A DNA stretch of 64,000 bases. Origin: Bacteroidales bacterium. Its GTDB lineage: Bacteria; Bacteroidota; Bacteroidia; Bacteroidales; P3. The stretch lies in NCBI GenBank assembly GCA_017962445.1, contig JAGCVI010000030.1, forward strand, positions 1-64,000, written 5' to 3'. Positions 7,807-16,558 of this stretch are shown here, piece by piece. Numbering within the stretch: position 1 is the first letter of the stretch; every line of letters begins with the position of its first letter. Below the pieces are notes generated by a model that saw nothing but the letters and a program-made list of their open reading frames with translations, had not been told where the DNA came from and did not search any database. A program made the position numbers and the translations under genes.

Positions 7807-7847
7807 AAAAAGCTGGGGCCAGCAATGGTCTCGGCCTTTCCGTTTTT
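7807..7847 (+). terminator. hairpin with T tract after the nuclease gene
   Basis: AAAGCTGGGGCCA and TGGTCTCGGCCTTT can pair with one bulge and several G-U pairs around a GCAA loop; TTTTT follows at 7843-7847. It shares the core GGCCAGCA..TGGTCTCGGC with the stronger hairpin at 8648. Confidence 0.5.
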
Positions 7848-7915
7848 AAAAAGAAATACAATTTTTTCATCCGATTTACGTTATACAAACAATTAATCCA
7901 TAATAATCTAGAACA

Positions 7916-8623
7916 ATGAAGAAATACAAATGCACCATTTGCAAGTATGAGTACGACCCGGCACAGGGCGACCCCACGCAGGGCATAGCCCCCGGAACAC
8001 CTTTTGAGGCTCTGCCGGCCGACTGGAAATGTCCGCGCTGCAAGCAGGGCAAGGAGAAATTCGAACCCATGGAGGAGCCGAAAGCCACCAATCCATACGC
8101 CGGCACGCAGACCGAGAAGAACCTGCATGCTGCTTTCGCTGGCGAGAGCGAGGCCCGCAACAAGTACACCTATTTCGCCTCGAAGGCCAAGAAGGAGGGC
8201 TTTGAGCAGATTGCCGCCCTCTTCCTGCAGACCGCCGAGAACGAGAAGGAGCACGCCAAACTGTGGTTCAAGGAGCTGAACGGCATCGGCACCACCGCCG
8301 AAAACCTCGCCGCTGCCGCCGCTGGCGAGAACTACGAGTGGACCGATATGTACGAAGGCTTTGCCCGCACCGCCGAGGCCGAGGGTTTCCCCGAGCTGGC
8401 CGCCAAGTTCCGTGGCGTGGCCGCGATAGAAAAACACCACGAGGAGCGCTACCGCGCCCTGCTCCACAACGTCGAGGCCAAAGAGGTCTTCGCCAAGAGC
8501 GAAGTGAAGGTATGGGAATGCCGCAACTGCGGCCATATCGTCGTCGGCACCAAGGCTCCCGACGTCTGCCCCGTCTGCAACCACCCGCAGGCCTACTTCG
8601 AAATCAACAAGCAGAACTACTAG
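7916..8623 (+). CDS. rubrerythrin with an additional N-terminal rubredoxin domain
   Basis: 235 residues. It has an N-terminal rubredoxin ([10 protein letters not shown] near residue 6, CPRCKQG near 41), a ferritin-like diiron four-helix bundle (~60-195; [35 protein letters not shown] supply Glu/His ligands) and a C-terminal rubredoxin-like domain ([19 protein letters not shown]). Rubrerythrins reduce hydrogen peroxide in the cytoplasm of anaerobes, using electrons passed through the rubredoxin irons. The two-rubredoxin form is longer than the common ~190-residue rubrerythrin. It is flanked by hairpins on both sides, so probably monocistronic. Confidence 0.93.
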   Translation: MKKYKCTICKYEYDPAQGDPTQGIAPGTPFEALPADWKCPRCKQGKEKFEPMEEPKATNPYAGTQTEKNLHAAFAGESEARNKYTYFASKAKKEGFEQIAALFLQTAENEKEHAKLWFKELNGIGTTAENLAAAAAGENYEWTDMYEGFARTAEAEGFPELAAKFRGVAAIEKHHEERYRALLHNVEAKEVFAKSEVKVWECRNCGHIVVGTKAPDVCPVCNHPQAYFEINKQNY

Positions 8624-8647
8624 TTCTCATCGACACACTAAAAACGA

Positions 8648-8682
8648 CGCAAGCCGAGGCCAGCAGGTGGTCTCGGCTTGCG
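8648..8682. terminator. bidirectional terminator between convergent genes
   Basis: CGCAAGCCGAG (8648-8658) pairs perfectly with CTCGGCTTGCG (8672-8682), extended inward by CCA/TGG. Read on the minus strand the stem is followed by GTCGTTTTTAG, giving a T tract for the gene at 8690-9322; on the plus strand it ends the rubrerythrin message. Confidence 0.75.
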
Positions 8683-8689
8683 GGTTGTG

Positions 8690-9322
8690 TCAATCTACCA
8701 CAGACCTTGTTGAATTCCAACCACCCGGGCATACAGTGTCGTGGATGTATGCTGCCAGCAGTGAATCCAATTCGGCGGTGTGCATTTTATAGTTCCCTTT
8801 GCTGAAACGGCTGTCGATGGGAACCAGGCTGCCCTCGTGCCCGAACGGTTTGCCTTGATGGCTAGTCCATATCTCAACCCAGATCACCCCGAGGTCGTCG
8901 TGCAACACTGCGCGGCAGCTGTCCATCTGGCCCCATCCCGGCATCGGTGTGCCACCGGCATCGTCCATCACCAATCCAGTGCCGTAATATAGTTTCCAAT
9001 ACTCACCGTTGATACCTGGGTTGCTCCACATCTGGTAGTGGCTGTCGGAATAAATCAGCCGTGGCCACCCGCGCACCGTGTCAAACACAGCGTACAACGG
9101 CAGCAACGACAATACAGCCAAGATGATTCTAAGGGCAATCTTTTTGGTGCGTATAGCACACAGAATTATTGCCACAGCAAAACACGCGAATGCCCCTGTG
9201 AACATCCAGTATTCCAGCCGCCAGCGGAAAGCCTGCTCGTCGAGGATATCCACCCCGCCAAAGAACAAGAAGAATAGCAAGACAACACCAACTATCGCAA
9301 AAACAATGGATGTTTTTTTCAT
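8690..9322 (-). CDS. membrane protein of unknown function
   Basis: 210 residues. Three hydrophobic helices occupy about residues 5-23, 40-58 and 64-82 (IVFAIVGVVLLFFLFFGG; FTGAFACFAVAIILC; ALRIILAVLSLLPLYAVFD). A ~125-residue soluble domain follows, rich in Trp, Gly and Asp. It is not a family I can name. It is transcribed in the same direction as the PorT-like gene 20 bases upstream and ends at the shared hairpin. Confidence 0.7.
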   Translation of the reverse strand: MKKTSIVFAIVGVVLLFFLFFGGVDILDEQAFRWRLEYWMFTGAFACFAVAIILCAIRTKKIALRIILAVLSLLPLYAVFDTVRGWPRLIYSDSHYQMWSNPGINGEYWKLYYGTGLVMDDAGGTPMPGWGQMDSCRAVLHDDLGVIWVEIWTSHQGKPFGHEGSLVPIDSRFSKGNYKMHTAELDSLLAAYIHDTVCPGGWNSTRSVVD

Positions 9323-9342
9323 ATTCTAAACCATTAATATAC

Positions 9343-10053
9343 CTACGCTTCGAATTTTAGTCCGATGCTTATGGTTGGGCCGCTGTGGAAGTAGAAGGTG
9401 TCGGTATGGGTGTCGCTGATAATGTTTGGCGAGGGGAGTCCAAAGGTGGCTTTCAGCTCTATGCCGAGCCTCACGTAGCGGGTGTCGAACTCATAACCCA
9501 TTCCGCAGATGTAGCGTAGGTCGTGGGAGTTCAGCCGCTGGATGGTTCCTTTGTCGTTGTCGCGACGCAGCGAGTTGAAGTCGAAGCTGTAGCTGAGTCC
9601 AGAGGTTAAATATAGTTCCTGGTTGCCCCTGCGGAAAGGATAGAACTTGACATCGACAGGCAGTTCGCCACACACACTTTTCACTTTATATTCAACAGAT
9701 GGTGATGTGGTGATGGAGATGTCGCCCGCCTCCCAGTTACGTCCAACGAGCGACACTCCGGGCATTACCCGCAATCTGAAATGGTTTCCCAGCCGAACAT
9801 CGTACATCACGTTGATGCGTGTTCCCGGCGCGAAGAACGAGTGGTTGCCTTGTTCTAAAGGACGCGCAAAGCCTTCGGCATCGGAGTGGTAGATGTCGAC
9901 CTGGTTCTCAGTGAAGCCCCAGTGAATACCATAGAGTACCTTACGGTTGTCAGGATTCACGCCGTCTTGCTCTTGCGCATGAACTGGAATAGAGAGAAAC
10001 GAGAAATGGGAAATGCACAGCAGCAGCGCAGCCCGTTTGATGTGTTTTACCAT
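9343..10053 (-). CDS. PorT-like outer membrane beta-barrel protein (T9SS-associated)
   Basis: 236 residues with a signal peptide ending at HAQEQ. The mature part alternates short amphipathic strands ending in an aromatic/acidic C-terminus (ISIGLKFEA), as in outer membrane barrels. It follows the PorT/SprT pattern: PGTRINVMYDVRLG, LRVMPGVSLVGRNW, ELPVDVKFYPFR and ELKATFGLPSP near the end. PorT is needed for type IX secretion in Porphyromonas and Flavobacterium. A T9SS-type sorting tail occurs on the protease at 34042, so the system is probably active in this organism. A generic PorT-superfamily barrel is the alternative. Confidence 0.65.
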   Translation of the reverse strand: MVKHIKRAALLLCISHFSFLSIPVHAQEQDGVNPDNRKVLYGIHWGFTENQVDIYHSDAEGFARPLEQGNHSFFAPGTRINVMYDVRLGNHFRLRVMPGVSLVGRNWEAGDISITTSPSVEYKVKSVCGELPVDVKFYPFRRGNQELYLTSGLSYSFDFNSLRRDNDKGTIQRLNSHDLRYICGMGYEFDTRYVRLGIELKATFGLPSPNIISDTHTDTFYFHSGPTISIGLKFEA

Positions 10054-10203
10054 GATAAGAAAGTTTTAAATTGAACATTACAGAATTATGCATTTTGCAT
10101 CAATGGTATTCAATCTCTCATCAAGGTATCGTTTTAGTTATACAGTTTTTCCCTTAATAACGGCAACGAGCTGATATTATTATCCGTCGATAGAAATATT
10201 CTG

Positions 10204-11022
10204 TTATTTCAACGCTTTGACGGGGCAGACCTTCTTGCATTTTTGGCAGAGGATGCACTCGGTGGCGTTCTTGCGGTTGCGGGCGTCGCGGTTCACCTCG
10301 ACGTCCATCGGACAAACCTCAAGGCATTTTCCGCACTTGATGCACTTGCTCTCGTCGCAGCGCACACGCAACAGCGAAAAATAGCTCATCGGCTTCAGGA
10401 AGACCGTGATGGGGCAGATGTACTTGCAGAAGGCTCGGTTGTCCTTCATCACCAAGGCGAGGAGGATGCCGACAACATAATAGAGCACGTTGCCCGCCAC
10501 GAAAAGATAGAACATCGTGGTCTTGTTGGCCTTGCCGATGGCGATGAGCAGGACGACCGCTCCGAGCGAGAGGATGAACACGATGTAGCGTATGAAGCCG
10601 AGGCGACGTCTCGGTCCGGCGGGTTTCTTGTGCGGCAGCAAGTCGAGAATCATGGCTGTCCAGCAGGCATAGCCGCACCATCCGCGACCGAAAAGCAGCG
10701 GACCGAAAATCTTGGCGATGGCGTAGTGCAGCACGCCTGCGCCCACCACCCCCGAGAAGAGGTAGTACCAGAAGCCCTCCATCTGCATGTTCTCGTGGCA
10801 TATCAGTCCTAGGAAGACAAAAATATAGGCGCCTACGGTAAACTGCACGAACTCGCGCGCATACTTCCATCCCGCCGCCATCAAGGCCGTTCCGATGCCA
10901 AGACTGCAACCGATATAACTGAAGTTGAGCAGGAAGAACAGGTTGCCCGATGTCAGCCACAGCGCCACCGCGATGGCTTCGAATACCGTGAACAGGATAA
11001 TAGCCGATTTGTATTTTCTCAT
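10204..11022 (-). CDS. NapH/MauN-type membrane protein with two 4Fe-4S clusters
   Basis: 272 residues. Five or so membrane helices cover residues ~5-205, with the LFGRGWCGYACWTAM motif between helices that is typical of NapH/NosR/CcoG-type quinol-linked ferredoxins. The last 60 residues carry two 4Fe-4S motifs (CIKCGKCLEVCP and CILCQKCKKVCP). It should pass electrons between the quinone pool or a membrane donor and a periplasmic or cytoplasmic acceptor. The Rieske-like fusion gene lies 12 bases upstream on the same strand, suggesting a shared redox role. The partner is unknown. Confidence 0.85.
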   Translation of the reverse strand: MRKYKSAIILFTVFEAIAVALWLTSGNLFFLLNFSYIGCSLGIGTALMAAGWKYAREFVQFTVGAYIFVFLGLICHENMQMEGFWYYLFSGVVGAGVLHYAIAKIFGPLLFGRGWCGYACWTAMILDLLPHKKPAGPRRRLGFIRYIVFILSLGAVVLLIAIGKANKTTMFYLFVAGNVLYYVVGILLALVMKDNRAFCKYICPITVFLKPMSYFSLLRVRCDESKCIKCGKCLEVCPMDVEVNRDARNRKNATECILCQKCKKVCPVKALK

Positions 11023-11034
11023 TTTTCAAAGGTG

Positions 11035-12168
11035 TCAATAAATGGAGAGCATCCTTCCATCGAACGCGGTGGCATACTCGTAGAGCGGACAGGGGGTTGC
11101 GGAGCCGTTCAGCGGAGTTCCGTCGAGCGCGTTGAACTGCGAACTGCACACAGGGCATCGCAGTATGCTCCCACCCCAGTCGGGATCGGCTTCAAGCCGC
11201 GCTTCGTGGTCGGCGGGGCAAGCAAGTTCGAAAGCCACGAAATCAGAATATGAGGTGCGTGTTACATGAACGCCCTGATAACCGATGCCCCCAACCGACA
11301 TTGCGCCACCCACATGAGACAGGGGCGAGAGGTCGGGCATCATCGTGTAGACATTATAGAAATAATGCCCGAAGATAATCATATCGCGCAGCGACTGGCA
11401 CATAATGAACTGCGGGTCGCCAATCTCGACTATGTTCATCGGCCGGTCGGTGAGCGTGTCGCCGAAGATGGAGCAATAGAAGTTGTAGGAATCTATGAAC
11501 TCGCGGTAATATGCATCCGGATACTGCGTAATGTCGCTTGCAAGGCGGTAGAAATAGAATGGCCGCGTGGGCGATTCAATCACCTTGCGGACGTATTTGT
11601 CTTTCGGCAACAGAACGAGATGGATGTCGAAAGAGGGCTCCCACTCCGTGCCGCCAATGATGTAGTAGTCGTTCGTCGTGATGTGGACCTGCGCTGTCAA
11701 CAGTTCGTCGTTCTTGTGAGGGTACCAGTCGCCCTCGCGGCGCAGCACGATGGCGCCGTCGGCGGTGCGGTAGTCGGCGAGCGGTAAGCAGTAGTCAGTG
11801 TCGACCTTGATGGGGGCTTCCGCATAGGTGGTGTTGTTGTAGGTGTTGAGATAAAACCCCGACACCCGCAGCGTGTCGCCGTCAATGCTAAGATTCAGGC
11901 TGTATTGTCGGTAGACTACAAACGAAGGATTGATAAAGAAGACGGGCATATCCAGATGGGTAAGATAATCCTCGATGGGTCCCATATCCATACTTTTTCG
12001 GCGTTCGTTCAGATGTCGGACATCCTCGACAGGGTAGAGCCCATTCAAATCGTTTCGTTCAAATCCTTGTGTGCTTGACAATTCCTTGTATGTAGGAGTC
12101 TGCGCACTGGCGGCAAATGTAGCCGCAATGCATATCGCCAGCAGGAGGATTCGCTTGAATGCTTTCAT
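11035..12168 (-). CDS. secreted protein: unknown N-terminal region joined to a Rieske-like C-terminus
   Basis: 377 residues from the ATG at 12168, chosen over one five codons earlier because it gives a clean signal peptide ending FAASAQ. Residues ~25-300 form a beta-rich region with FDIHLVLLPKDK and FYCSIFGDTL segments, faintly like the first part of M1-type peptidases but without HExxH. The last ~65 residues resemble the Rieske-like domains of short Bacteroidales 'ring-hydroxylating ferredoxin' proteins (FELACPADHE, RCPVCSSQFNALDG). The classical C-x-H/C-x2-H ligands are replaced by C-x3-H and C-x2-C, so a 2Fe-2S Rieske cluster is doubtful. It is probably in one operon with the following membrane ferredoxin. 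Confidence 0.65.
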   Translation of the reverse strand: MKAFKRILLLAICIAATFAASAQTPTYKELSSTQGFERNDLNGLYPVEDVRHLNERRKSMDMGPIEDYLTHLDMPVFFINPSFVVYRQYSLNLSIDGDTLRVSGFYLNTYNNTTYAEAPIKVDTDYCLPLADYRTADGAIVLRREGDWYPHKNDELLTAQVHITTNDYYIIGGTEWEPSFDIHLVLLPKDKYVRKVIESPTRPFYFYRLASDITQYPDAYYREFIDSYNFYCSIFGDTLTDRPMNIVEIGDPQFIMCQSLRDMIIFGHYFYNVYTMMPDLSPLSHVGGAMSVGGIGYQGVHVTRTSYSDFVAFELACPADHEARLEADPDWGGSILRCPVCSSQFNALDGTPLNGSATPCPLYEYATAFDGRMLSIY

Positions 12169-12183
12169 ATCATGAATGTTCAA

Positions 12184-12432
12184 GGTTTAATCACAAAAAC
12201 ACAGTAACGAGTTTTTTATTATGTAAAGTGGCTTTTGAAGGGATGAAAGTTTCAAAACCCTTTGTTAAAAATTATTAAACAACAGCGAGTCTTTTGACTT
12301 ACAGAATTAATAAATATAGAAACCATTGCCAAGAACACCGCAGCATCACTGTATCAACAAGCGGACAACAACCGGCGTTGCCTCGGAAAAATATATGGCA
12401 AAGTCTGTAGTATTACATGCATTCTGCCACAT
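12184..12432. other. gene-free intergenic region
   Basis: AT-rich spacer between two minus-strand genes with no convincing frame. It presumably holds the promoter of the Rieske-like/ferredoxin operon, but I find no TAnnTTTG box in a good position. Confidence 0.4.
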
Positions 12433-12467
12433 AAAAAAAATGCGCCGGCAGCTATCTGCCGGCGCTT
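12433..12467 (-). terminator. strong intrinsic terminator
   Basis: GCGCCGGCAG (12442-12451) and CTGCCGGCGC (12456-12465) form a perfect 10-bp GC-rich stem with a CTAT/ATAG loop. On the minus strand the stem is followed by a run of eight Ts (A run at 12433-12440). It ends the ECF-sigma/lipoprotein operon. Confidence 0.9.
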
Positions 12468-12498
12468 AACTGATTGCAATTAAACTACGTTTTGGCTA

Positions 12499-13041
12499 TT
12501 AGTTAGCGCGGTCGTAAACCAAGGGGAAGTTGATTACGTTTGCAGTGTCCTCGGCAAGATAGAGGGGAAGTACGAAGGTGATATCATCATTGTTGTCGTC
12601 ATAGGTGAAGGTGAGGTTAGCGACGTTGCCGTCCTCGTCCTGGCCTACGAGATAGCCGGTGTGCGAGGCGCCGTCGTAGGAATACTGATAGTCTACGCCC
12701 TGCATCTGCTGCATCTGGTCGTTGTTGTCAAGGCCCCAGATTTCGACATTCTGCGAGAAGGTGAAGTGGGCATAGGTGCCGTCAAAGTTCAGATAGGATT
12801 CAATAATGGCATCGTCGATACTGTCAACGCATCCAATGTTGAAGCCGGTAGCGGTGAGGAAGTCGGTCAAGCTGACGCTGCAGTTCCAGTCAGTGTTGTG
12901 TAGGTCGGATGTGCTTTTCACATGAGCGTTGGGGTTTACACCACCATTGTCAACGGTAGAATCGTTTTCATCTTTCTGGCATGCGGCGAAAGAGAGAGCC
13001 AATGCTGCAATGGCAGCGATAAGAATGTTTTTCTTCATCAT
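12499..13041 (-). CDS. lipoprotein of unknown function
   Basis: 180 residues. A signal peptide with lipobox LSFAAC puts the lipidated Cys near residue 21, followed by an Asp/Asn-rich tether typical of Bacteroidota surface lipoproteins. The rest is beta-strand rich (lipocalin-like layout: SYLNFDGTYAHFTFSQ, YSYDGASHTGYLVG, LTFTYDDNNDDITFVL) and may form a small barrel. It is the last gene of the minus-strand cluster headed by the ECF sigma factor, 105 bases behind its neighbour, and has its own strong terminator. Met1-Met2 leaves the start ambiguous by one codon. Confidence 0.75.
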   Translation of the reverse strand: MMKKNILIAAIAALALSFAACQKDENDSTVDNGGVNPNAHVKSTSDLHNTDWNCSVSLTDFLTATGFNIGCVDSIDDAIIESYLNFDGTYAHFTFSQNVEIWGLDNNDQMQQMQGVDYQYSYDGASHTGYLVGQDEDGNVANLTFTYDDNNDDITFVLPLYLAEDTANVINFPLVYDRAN

Positions 13042-13146
13042 TTAAAAGTTTTAATTGTTTACTTAATTATTTATTTTTGTTTTATTTTTATCTCGACAAT
13101 AAGAACGTGTCAACTTGTAGAAAAACTACAACAGGAACAAAAAAAA

Positions 13147-13863
13147 TTACATTTCATCTTCGATATTCAGACTCAGGGTCATAAATGGGTTGCCCTGCAG
13201 GTCGGTATGTGTTCCGGCAACGCCTTCAAGTGTCATTGCAGCACCTTGGATTATACTCATGTCTTCGCTTATTGAGTCGTTCCACATCATCATTCCGTGC
13301 AGTGTGATTATAAGGATGCTGTCGGTGTTGACCTGCATGGCCCACACCAAGCCTCCCAGCGGAGGTTCTTCCAGTACGGGAGTAGGAACGAAAACCAGCG
13401 ATCCGTTAAATGTCTGGGTGGCCTGCACATCATCTTGTCCAAGGTTGGCATAGGCCCGGCCATACCAAGTACCACTGTCGTTGTCGTATGTCACATGGAC
13501 AGTCTTGCCGGCCTTTTCCATTTCTTTCATCCAGGCTTTAAGTTCTTCTCGGTTGGTGGTGTTGATTGAAGTGCCGGTACCGGTGCTGGTGGAGGATGCC
13601 TTGCTGCTAGTGCGACTGCTGCAGAACATCACCTGTGCACCTCCCTGTGCGTAGTTGCAAAATCTATCGAGAAGGGCGTCAAACTCAGATTCGGTGTTGA
13701 TGTGGGCCGTTGTACTGGAAAAGCCGGATGCAGCAGAGCCTTCGTTAATAGAATAGTAAATGTCACGTTCCAGGGTTACATCGTTGCTTGGCTCATCATT
13801 ATCACATCCTACAAGACTTGCCATGAACATTAATCCCATCAGACTTGTCAATATCTTTTTCAT
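13147..13863 (-). CDS. lipoprotein of unknown function
   Basis: 238 residues. A signal peptide ending in MASLVGC predicts lipidation at about residue 20. The mature protein has a Ser/Thr/Gly-rich stretch (about residues 83-102) and beta-strand-rich ends; no family is recognised. It starts 1 base after the stop of the lipoprotein gene upstream on the minus strand, so the two are almost certainly cotranscribed and probably coupled in translation. Confidence 0.75.
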   Translation of the reverse strand: MKKILTSLMGLMFMASLVGCDNDEPSNDVTLERDIYYSINEGSAASGFSSTTAHINTESEFDALLDRFCNYAQGGAQVMFCSSRTSSKASSTSTGTGTSINTTNREELKAWMKEMEKAGKTVHVTYDNDSGTWYGRAYANLGQDDVQATQTFNGSLVFVPTPVLEEPPLGGLVWAMQVNTDSILIITLHGMMMWNDSISEDMSIIQGAAMTLEGVAGTHTDLQGNPFMTLSLNIEDEM

Positions 13864-13864
13864 A

Positions 13865-14296
13865 TTATTTATTTATTATCATTTTATTAAGTTGGTAATC
13901 TAACAAAGCATCGTATTGTTCTTCATTTTCGATGCGGTAAAGGCCTATGGCTCTTTTTTCGGGCGAGGCAATGACGCGCAGCACAGGTTGACCGTTCCAT
14001 GACGTTGGATGGTCGGGATTATCGATGTCGCCAAGCCAGCTGGTGACACCAGTGGTGTCTTTAATGCCCAATTCTTCTGCCATACTGAGCCATGCTTCTT
14101 CACTCTCCGCCTGCAGCAGCACCACGTCGACCTGCACCGAGTCGTTCAAGTCGAAACCGCAAACCTGTGCCACATTTAAATCTGGCCGCTGGGCATAACG
14201 ATTGTAAAGCTTGCTCTCAGGAAAGTCCTTCCCTTCGTGTCCGCATCCAGTGACAAGCATTAATACTGGCAGCATTATCATTAATAGTCGTCTCAT
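13865..14296 (-). CDS. small lipoprotein of unknown function
   Basis: 143 residues with lipobox LMLVTGC (Cys near residue 18). The mature part is mixed alpha/beta without a recognised family. It is third in the sigma-factor cluster (sigma, small membrane protein, this gene, two more lipoproteins), with 36 bases to the gene before it and 1 base to the gene after it. Confidence 0.75.
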   Translation of the reverse strand: MRRLLMIMLPVLMLVTGCGHEGKDFPESKLYNRYAQRPDLNVAQVCGFDLNDSVQVDVVLLQAESEEAWLSMAEELGIKDTTGVTSWLGDIDNPDHPTSWNGQPVLRVIASPEKRAIGLYRIENEEQYDALLDYQLNKMIINK

Positions 14297-14332
14297 TACG
14301 TTGGTCTTTAATTAGCGGTTAAATAAAATACC

Positions 14333-14602
14333 TCAAACCTCCATCAGCAATTCGTCGGCAAGGGCAATCCATTGTTGGTCGCTAATGCCTTTGTTGTTGC
14401 TATACACCTTTTCTTGATTGGTTGGCTGGCTGGGTTTTATAGCCATGGGTAATCCTACGGCCAGTACCACTGCCAGACATGCAACGGCACCAGTCGTTCG
14501 ACGCATTCGAGTGCGCCAGCGAGGGTATTCGGCTGCCAAGTCTTCGGCATACTTCTCAGCCTTTGCACGTTCCCATAATACATTAAATTCTTTGTCGTCC
14601 AT
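14333..14602 (-). CDS. small single-pass membrane protein, putative anti-sigma factor
   Basis: 89 residues from the ATG at 14602 (an in-frame TTG two codons earlier is less likely). An N-terminal charged helical region (MDDKEFNVLWERAKAEKY) of about 40 residues is followed by one transmembrane helix (GAVACLAVVLAVGLPMA) and a short tail. Size, topology and position 34 bases behind an ECF sigma gene fit a minimal membrane anti-sigma factor, but no zinc-binding HxxxCxxC motif is present. The role is inferred from context. Confidence 0.65.
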   Translation of the reverse strand: MDDKEFNVLWERAKAEKYAEDLAAEYPRWRTRMRRTTGAVACLAVVLAVGLPMAIKPSQPTNQEKVYSNNKGISDQQWIALADELLMEV

Positions 14603-14636
14603 AATCAATTTATTTTGGTTAATTATGTTGTCGCAT

Positions 14637-15116
14637 TCATTTTGTTGCGTTCATCATTCTTTTTAGTTTCTCTTTTGTTCGTACCAATCTTACGCTGACA
14701 TTCTTTTCCGTCAGTCCTAAGTTTTTCCCTATTTCTTCGTAACTGTAGCCTGACAGCTGCAGTCGAACAATCGATTGGTCGGGTTCTTCCAGTCGGCTGA
14801 TTTGCTCGTACAATTCATTCACCAAGCCACGGTCCTCTTCAATCTCTTCATAATTTTCAGGCATTGCTTCGGAATCCTCGATGCGACGCAGGGCGTCGAT
14901 GACGGCGTTGCGAGCCACTTTCCAGGTCAATGCCGCCTGCTGTACTTTGTTCAGCTCCAACAGCCGTTCATGATTGCACCAAAGGGCAATAGTGGCCTCT
15001 TGTATAAGGTCATCTATTTCCAACCCTCTGTGTCTGAAGCGACTACAAAGAGTGAATAATAGCCCGCGATAGCGGTGCAACAATTCTCCGAACGGATCCT
15101 TAGGTTTCACGGTCAT
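14637..15116 (-). CDS. ECF-type RNA polymerase sigma factor
   Basis: 159 residues. Sigma region 2 spans about residues 10-75 (ELLHRYRGLLFTLC; DDLIQEATIALW, core-binding and -10 recognition) and region 4 about residues 105-155 (YSYEEIGKNLGLTEKNVSVR, the -35-binding HTH). There is no region 3, as in the ECF group. It heads a run of four minus-strand genes encoding a small membrane protein and three lipoproteins, so it may control its own envelope-related operon. Confidence 0.9.
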   Translation of the reverse strand: MTVKPKDPFGELLHRYRGLLFTLCSRFRHRGLEIDDLIQEATIALWCNHERLLELNKVQQAALTWKVARNAVIDALRRIEDSEAMPENYEEIEEDRGLVNELYEQISRLEEPDQSIVRLQLSGYSYEEIGKNLGLTEKNVSVRLVRTKEKLKRMMNATK

Positions 15117-15252
15117 AATAACGTAATAAATACGCCAAAAACTACAACTACTGTATAATATTTTTTATTTAAATCATTCAACATTTTAGCACACAGACAC
15201 AATAACTTTAAAATGACCCTCGTTATATCATAGTAAAAAAGACTTACACAAA

Positions 15253-16542
15253 ATGAGAATATCATCCGTTCCAGTATTGCTGCTTACAGGTTATCTGGGT
15301 AGCGGCAAGACAACACTTCTAAACCGCATACTTAATAACAAACGAGGCATACGATTCGCCGTTATTGTCAACGACATCGGCGAGGTAAACATCGATGCCG
15401 ATCTCATTGAGAAAGGCGGCATCGTGGGCCAGAAAGAAGAGAGCCTTGTTGCGCTACAGAATGGCTGCATTTGCTGTACACTTAAGATGGACCTCGTCGA
15501 ACAACTGCGCGACATTACCAGCCAGCACCGCTTCGACTATATCGTCATCGAGGCTAGCGGAATCTGCGAACCTGCGCCTATAGCACAGACTATCTGCTCC
15601 ATTCCCACCATGGGGCCCGAGTACGTCAATGACGGCATCCCTGTAGTCGACAGCATTGTGACTGTTGTCGACGCATTACGCATGAAGGACGAATTCGGCA
15701 GTGGCAAGAACCTCCTCAAGCCAGGCCTTGCAGAGGACGACATAGAGAACCTCGTCATACAGCAGATAGAGTTCTGCAACATCATCTTGCTGAACAAGGC
15801 TTCAGAGGTGGATGTCGACGAGCTGGGACGTATCCGTCAAATCATCCGTGCTATCCAGCCCAAGGCTGAAATTATCGACTGCGACTATTGCGACATCGAC
15901 TTCAGCAAAATACTTTACACTGGAATGTTCGACTTTGACAAGGTGGCCACCTCGGCAGCGTGGATAGACCAGTTAGAGAATCACCACGATGAAGACGAAG
16001 AGGAGCATCATCACCACCATGATGATGACGACGATGACGATGAGCATGAACACCATCACCATGAACACGAGCATCATCACGATCACCACCATCATCATCA
16101 CGACGACGAGGGAGAAGCCGAGGAATATGGCATCAGCACCTTCGTCTATTATCGTCGGGAACCGATGATTCTTGGTCGTTTTGATGAGTTTGTCGCCCGC
16201 CAATGGCCTGGTATCCGCGACAAAAACACGAATACTTCCGGTGCGGAAAAAGCACCGACTATCATACGCGCCAAGGGTATCTGCTGGTTTCTCTCCGAAC
16301 CCGACACCTGTTATCTCTTCGAGCAGGCGGGGTCGCAGGTGTCGCTGCGCGACAGCGGCCAGTGGTATGCCACCATGCCTGACGACGAGTTGCTTGAATT
16401 CATGCGCCGCAACCCCGACTTGATGCGCGACTGGGATGACACCTATGGCGACCGCATGCAGAAGATTGTTTTCATCGGTCAGCACCTTGACCGCAAAGCT
16501 ATAACCGCCGCCCTCGACGAGTGCCTGTCGAAGACATATTGA
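15253..16542 (+). CDS. CobW/COG0523 GTPase metallochaperone with a His/Asp-rich loop
   Basis: 429 residues. It has Walker A GYLGSGKTTLLNRIL (residues ~13-27), the metal-binding motif NGCICCTL (CxCC, near residue 74), a switch-II Glu region (IVIEASGICEPAPIA) and LNKASE (NKxD-like guanine specificity). Residues ~244-288 are almost entirely His, Asp and Glu, a metal-binding insertion. The remainder is the CobW C-terminal domain (FVYYRREPMILGRF...). COG0523 proteins deliver Zn or other metals to client enzymes, and the His loop suggests storage or capture of Zn, Ni or Co. The superoxide dismutase next door has its own promoter, so linkage is positional only. Confidence 0.9.
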   Translation: MRISSVPVLLLTGYLGSGKTTLLNRILNNKRGIRFAVIVNDIGEVNIDADLIEKGGIVGQKEESLVALQNGCICCTLKMDLVEQLRDITSQHRFDYIVIEASGICEPAPIAQTICSIPTMGPEYVNDGIPVVDSIVTVVDALRMKDEFGSGKNLLKPGLAEDDIENLVIQQIEFCNIILLNKASEVDVDELGRIRQIIRAIQPKAEIIDCDYCDIDFSKILYTGMFDFDKVATSAAWIDQLENHHDEDEEEHHHHHDDDDDDDEHEHHHHEHEHHHDHHHHHHDDEGEAEEYGISTFVYYRREPMILGRFDEFVARQWPGIRDKNTNTSGAEKAPTIIRAKGICWFLSEPDTCYLFEQAGSQVSLRDSGQWYATMPDDELLEFMRRNPDLMRDWDDTYGDRMQKIVFIGQHLDRKAITAALDECLSKTY

Positions 16543-16558
16543 AAATCATACTTTTTAT

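Noticed and set aside
7754..8584. 276-codon frame opposite rubrerythrin
   Set aside because: It is the antisense shadow of a GC-rich, clearly coding rubrerythrin gene.
15973..16485. Hydrophobic Val/Met-rich frame opposite the CobW gene
   Set aside because: It is the complement of His/Asp codons in the metal-binding loop, not a membrane protein.
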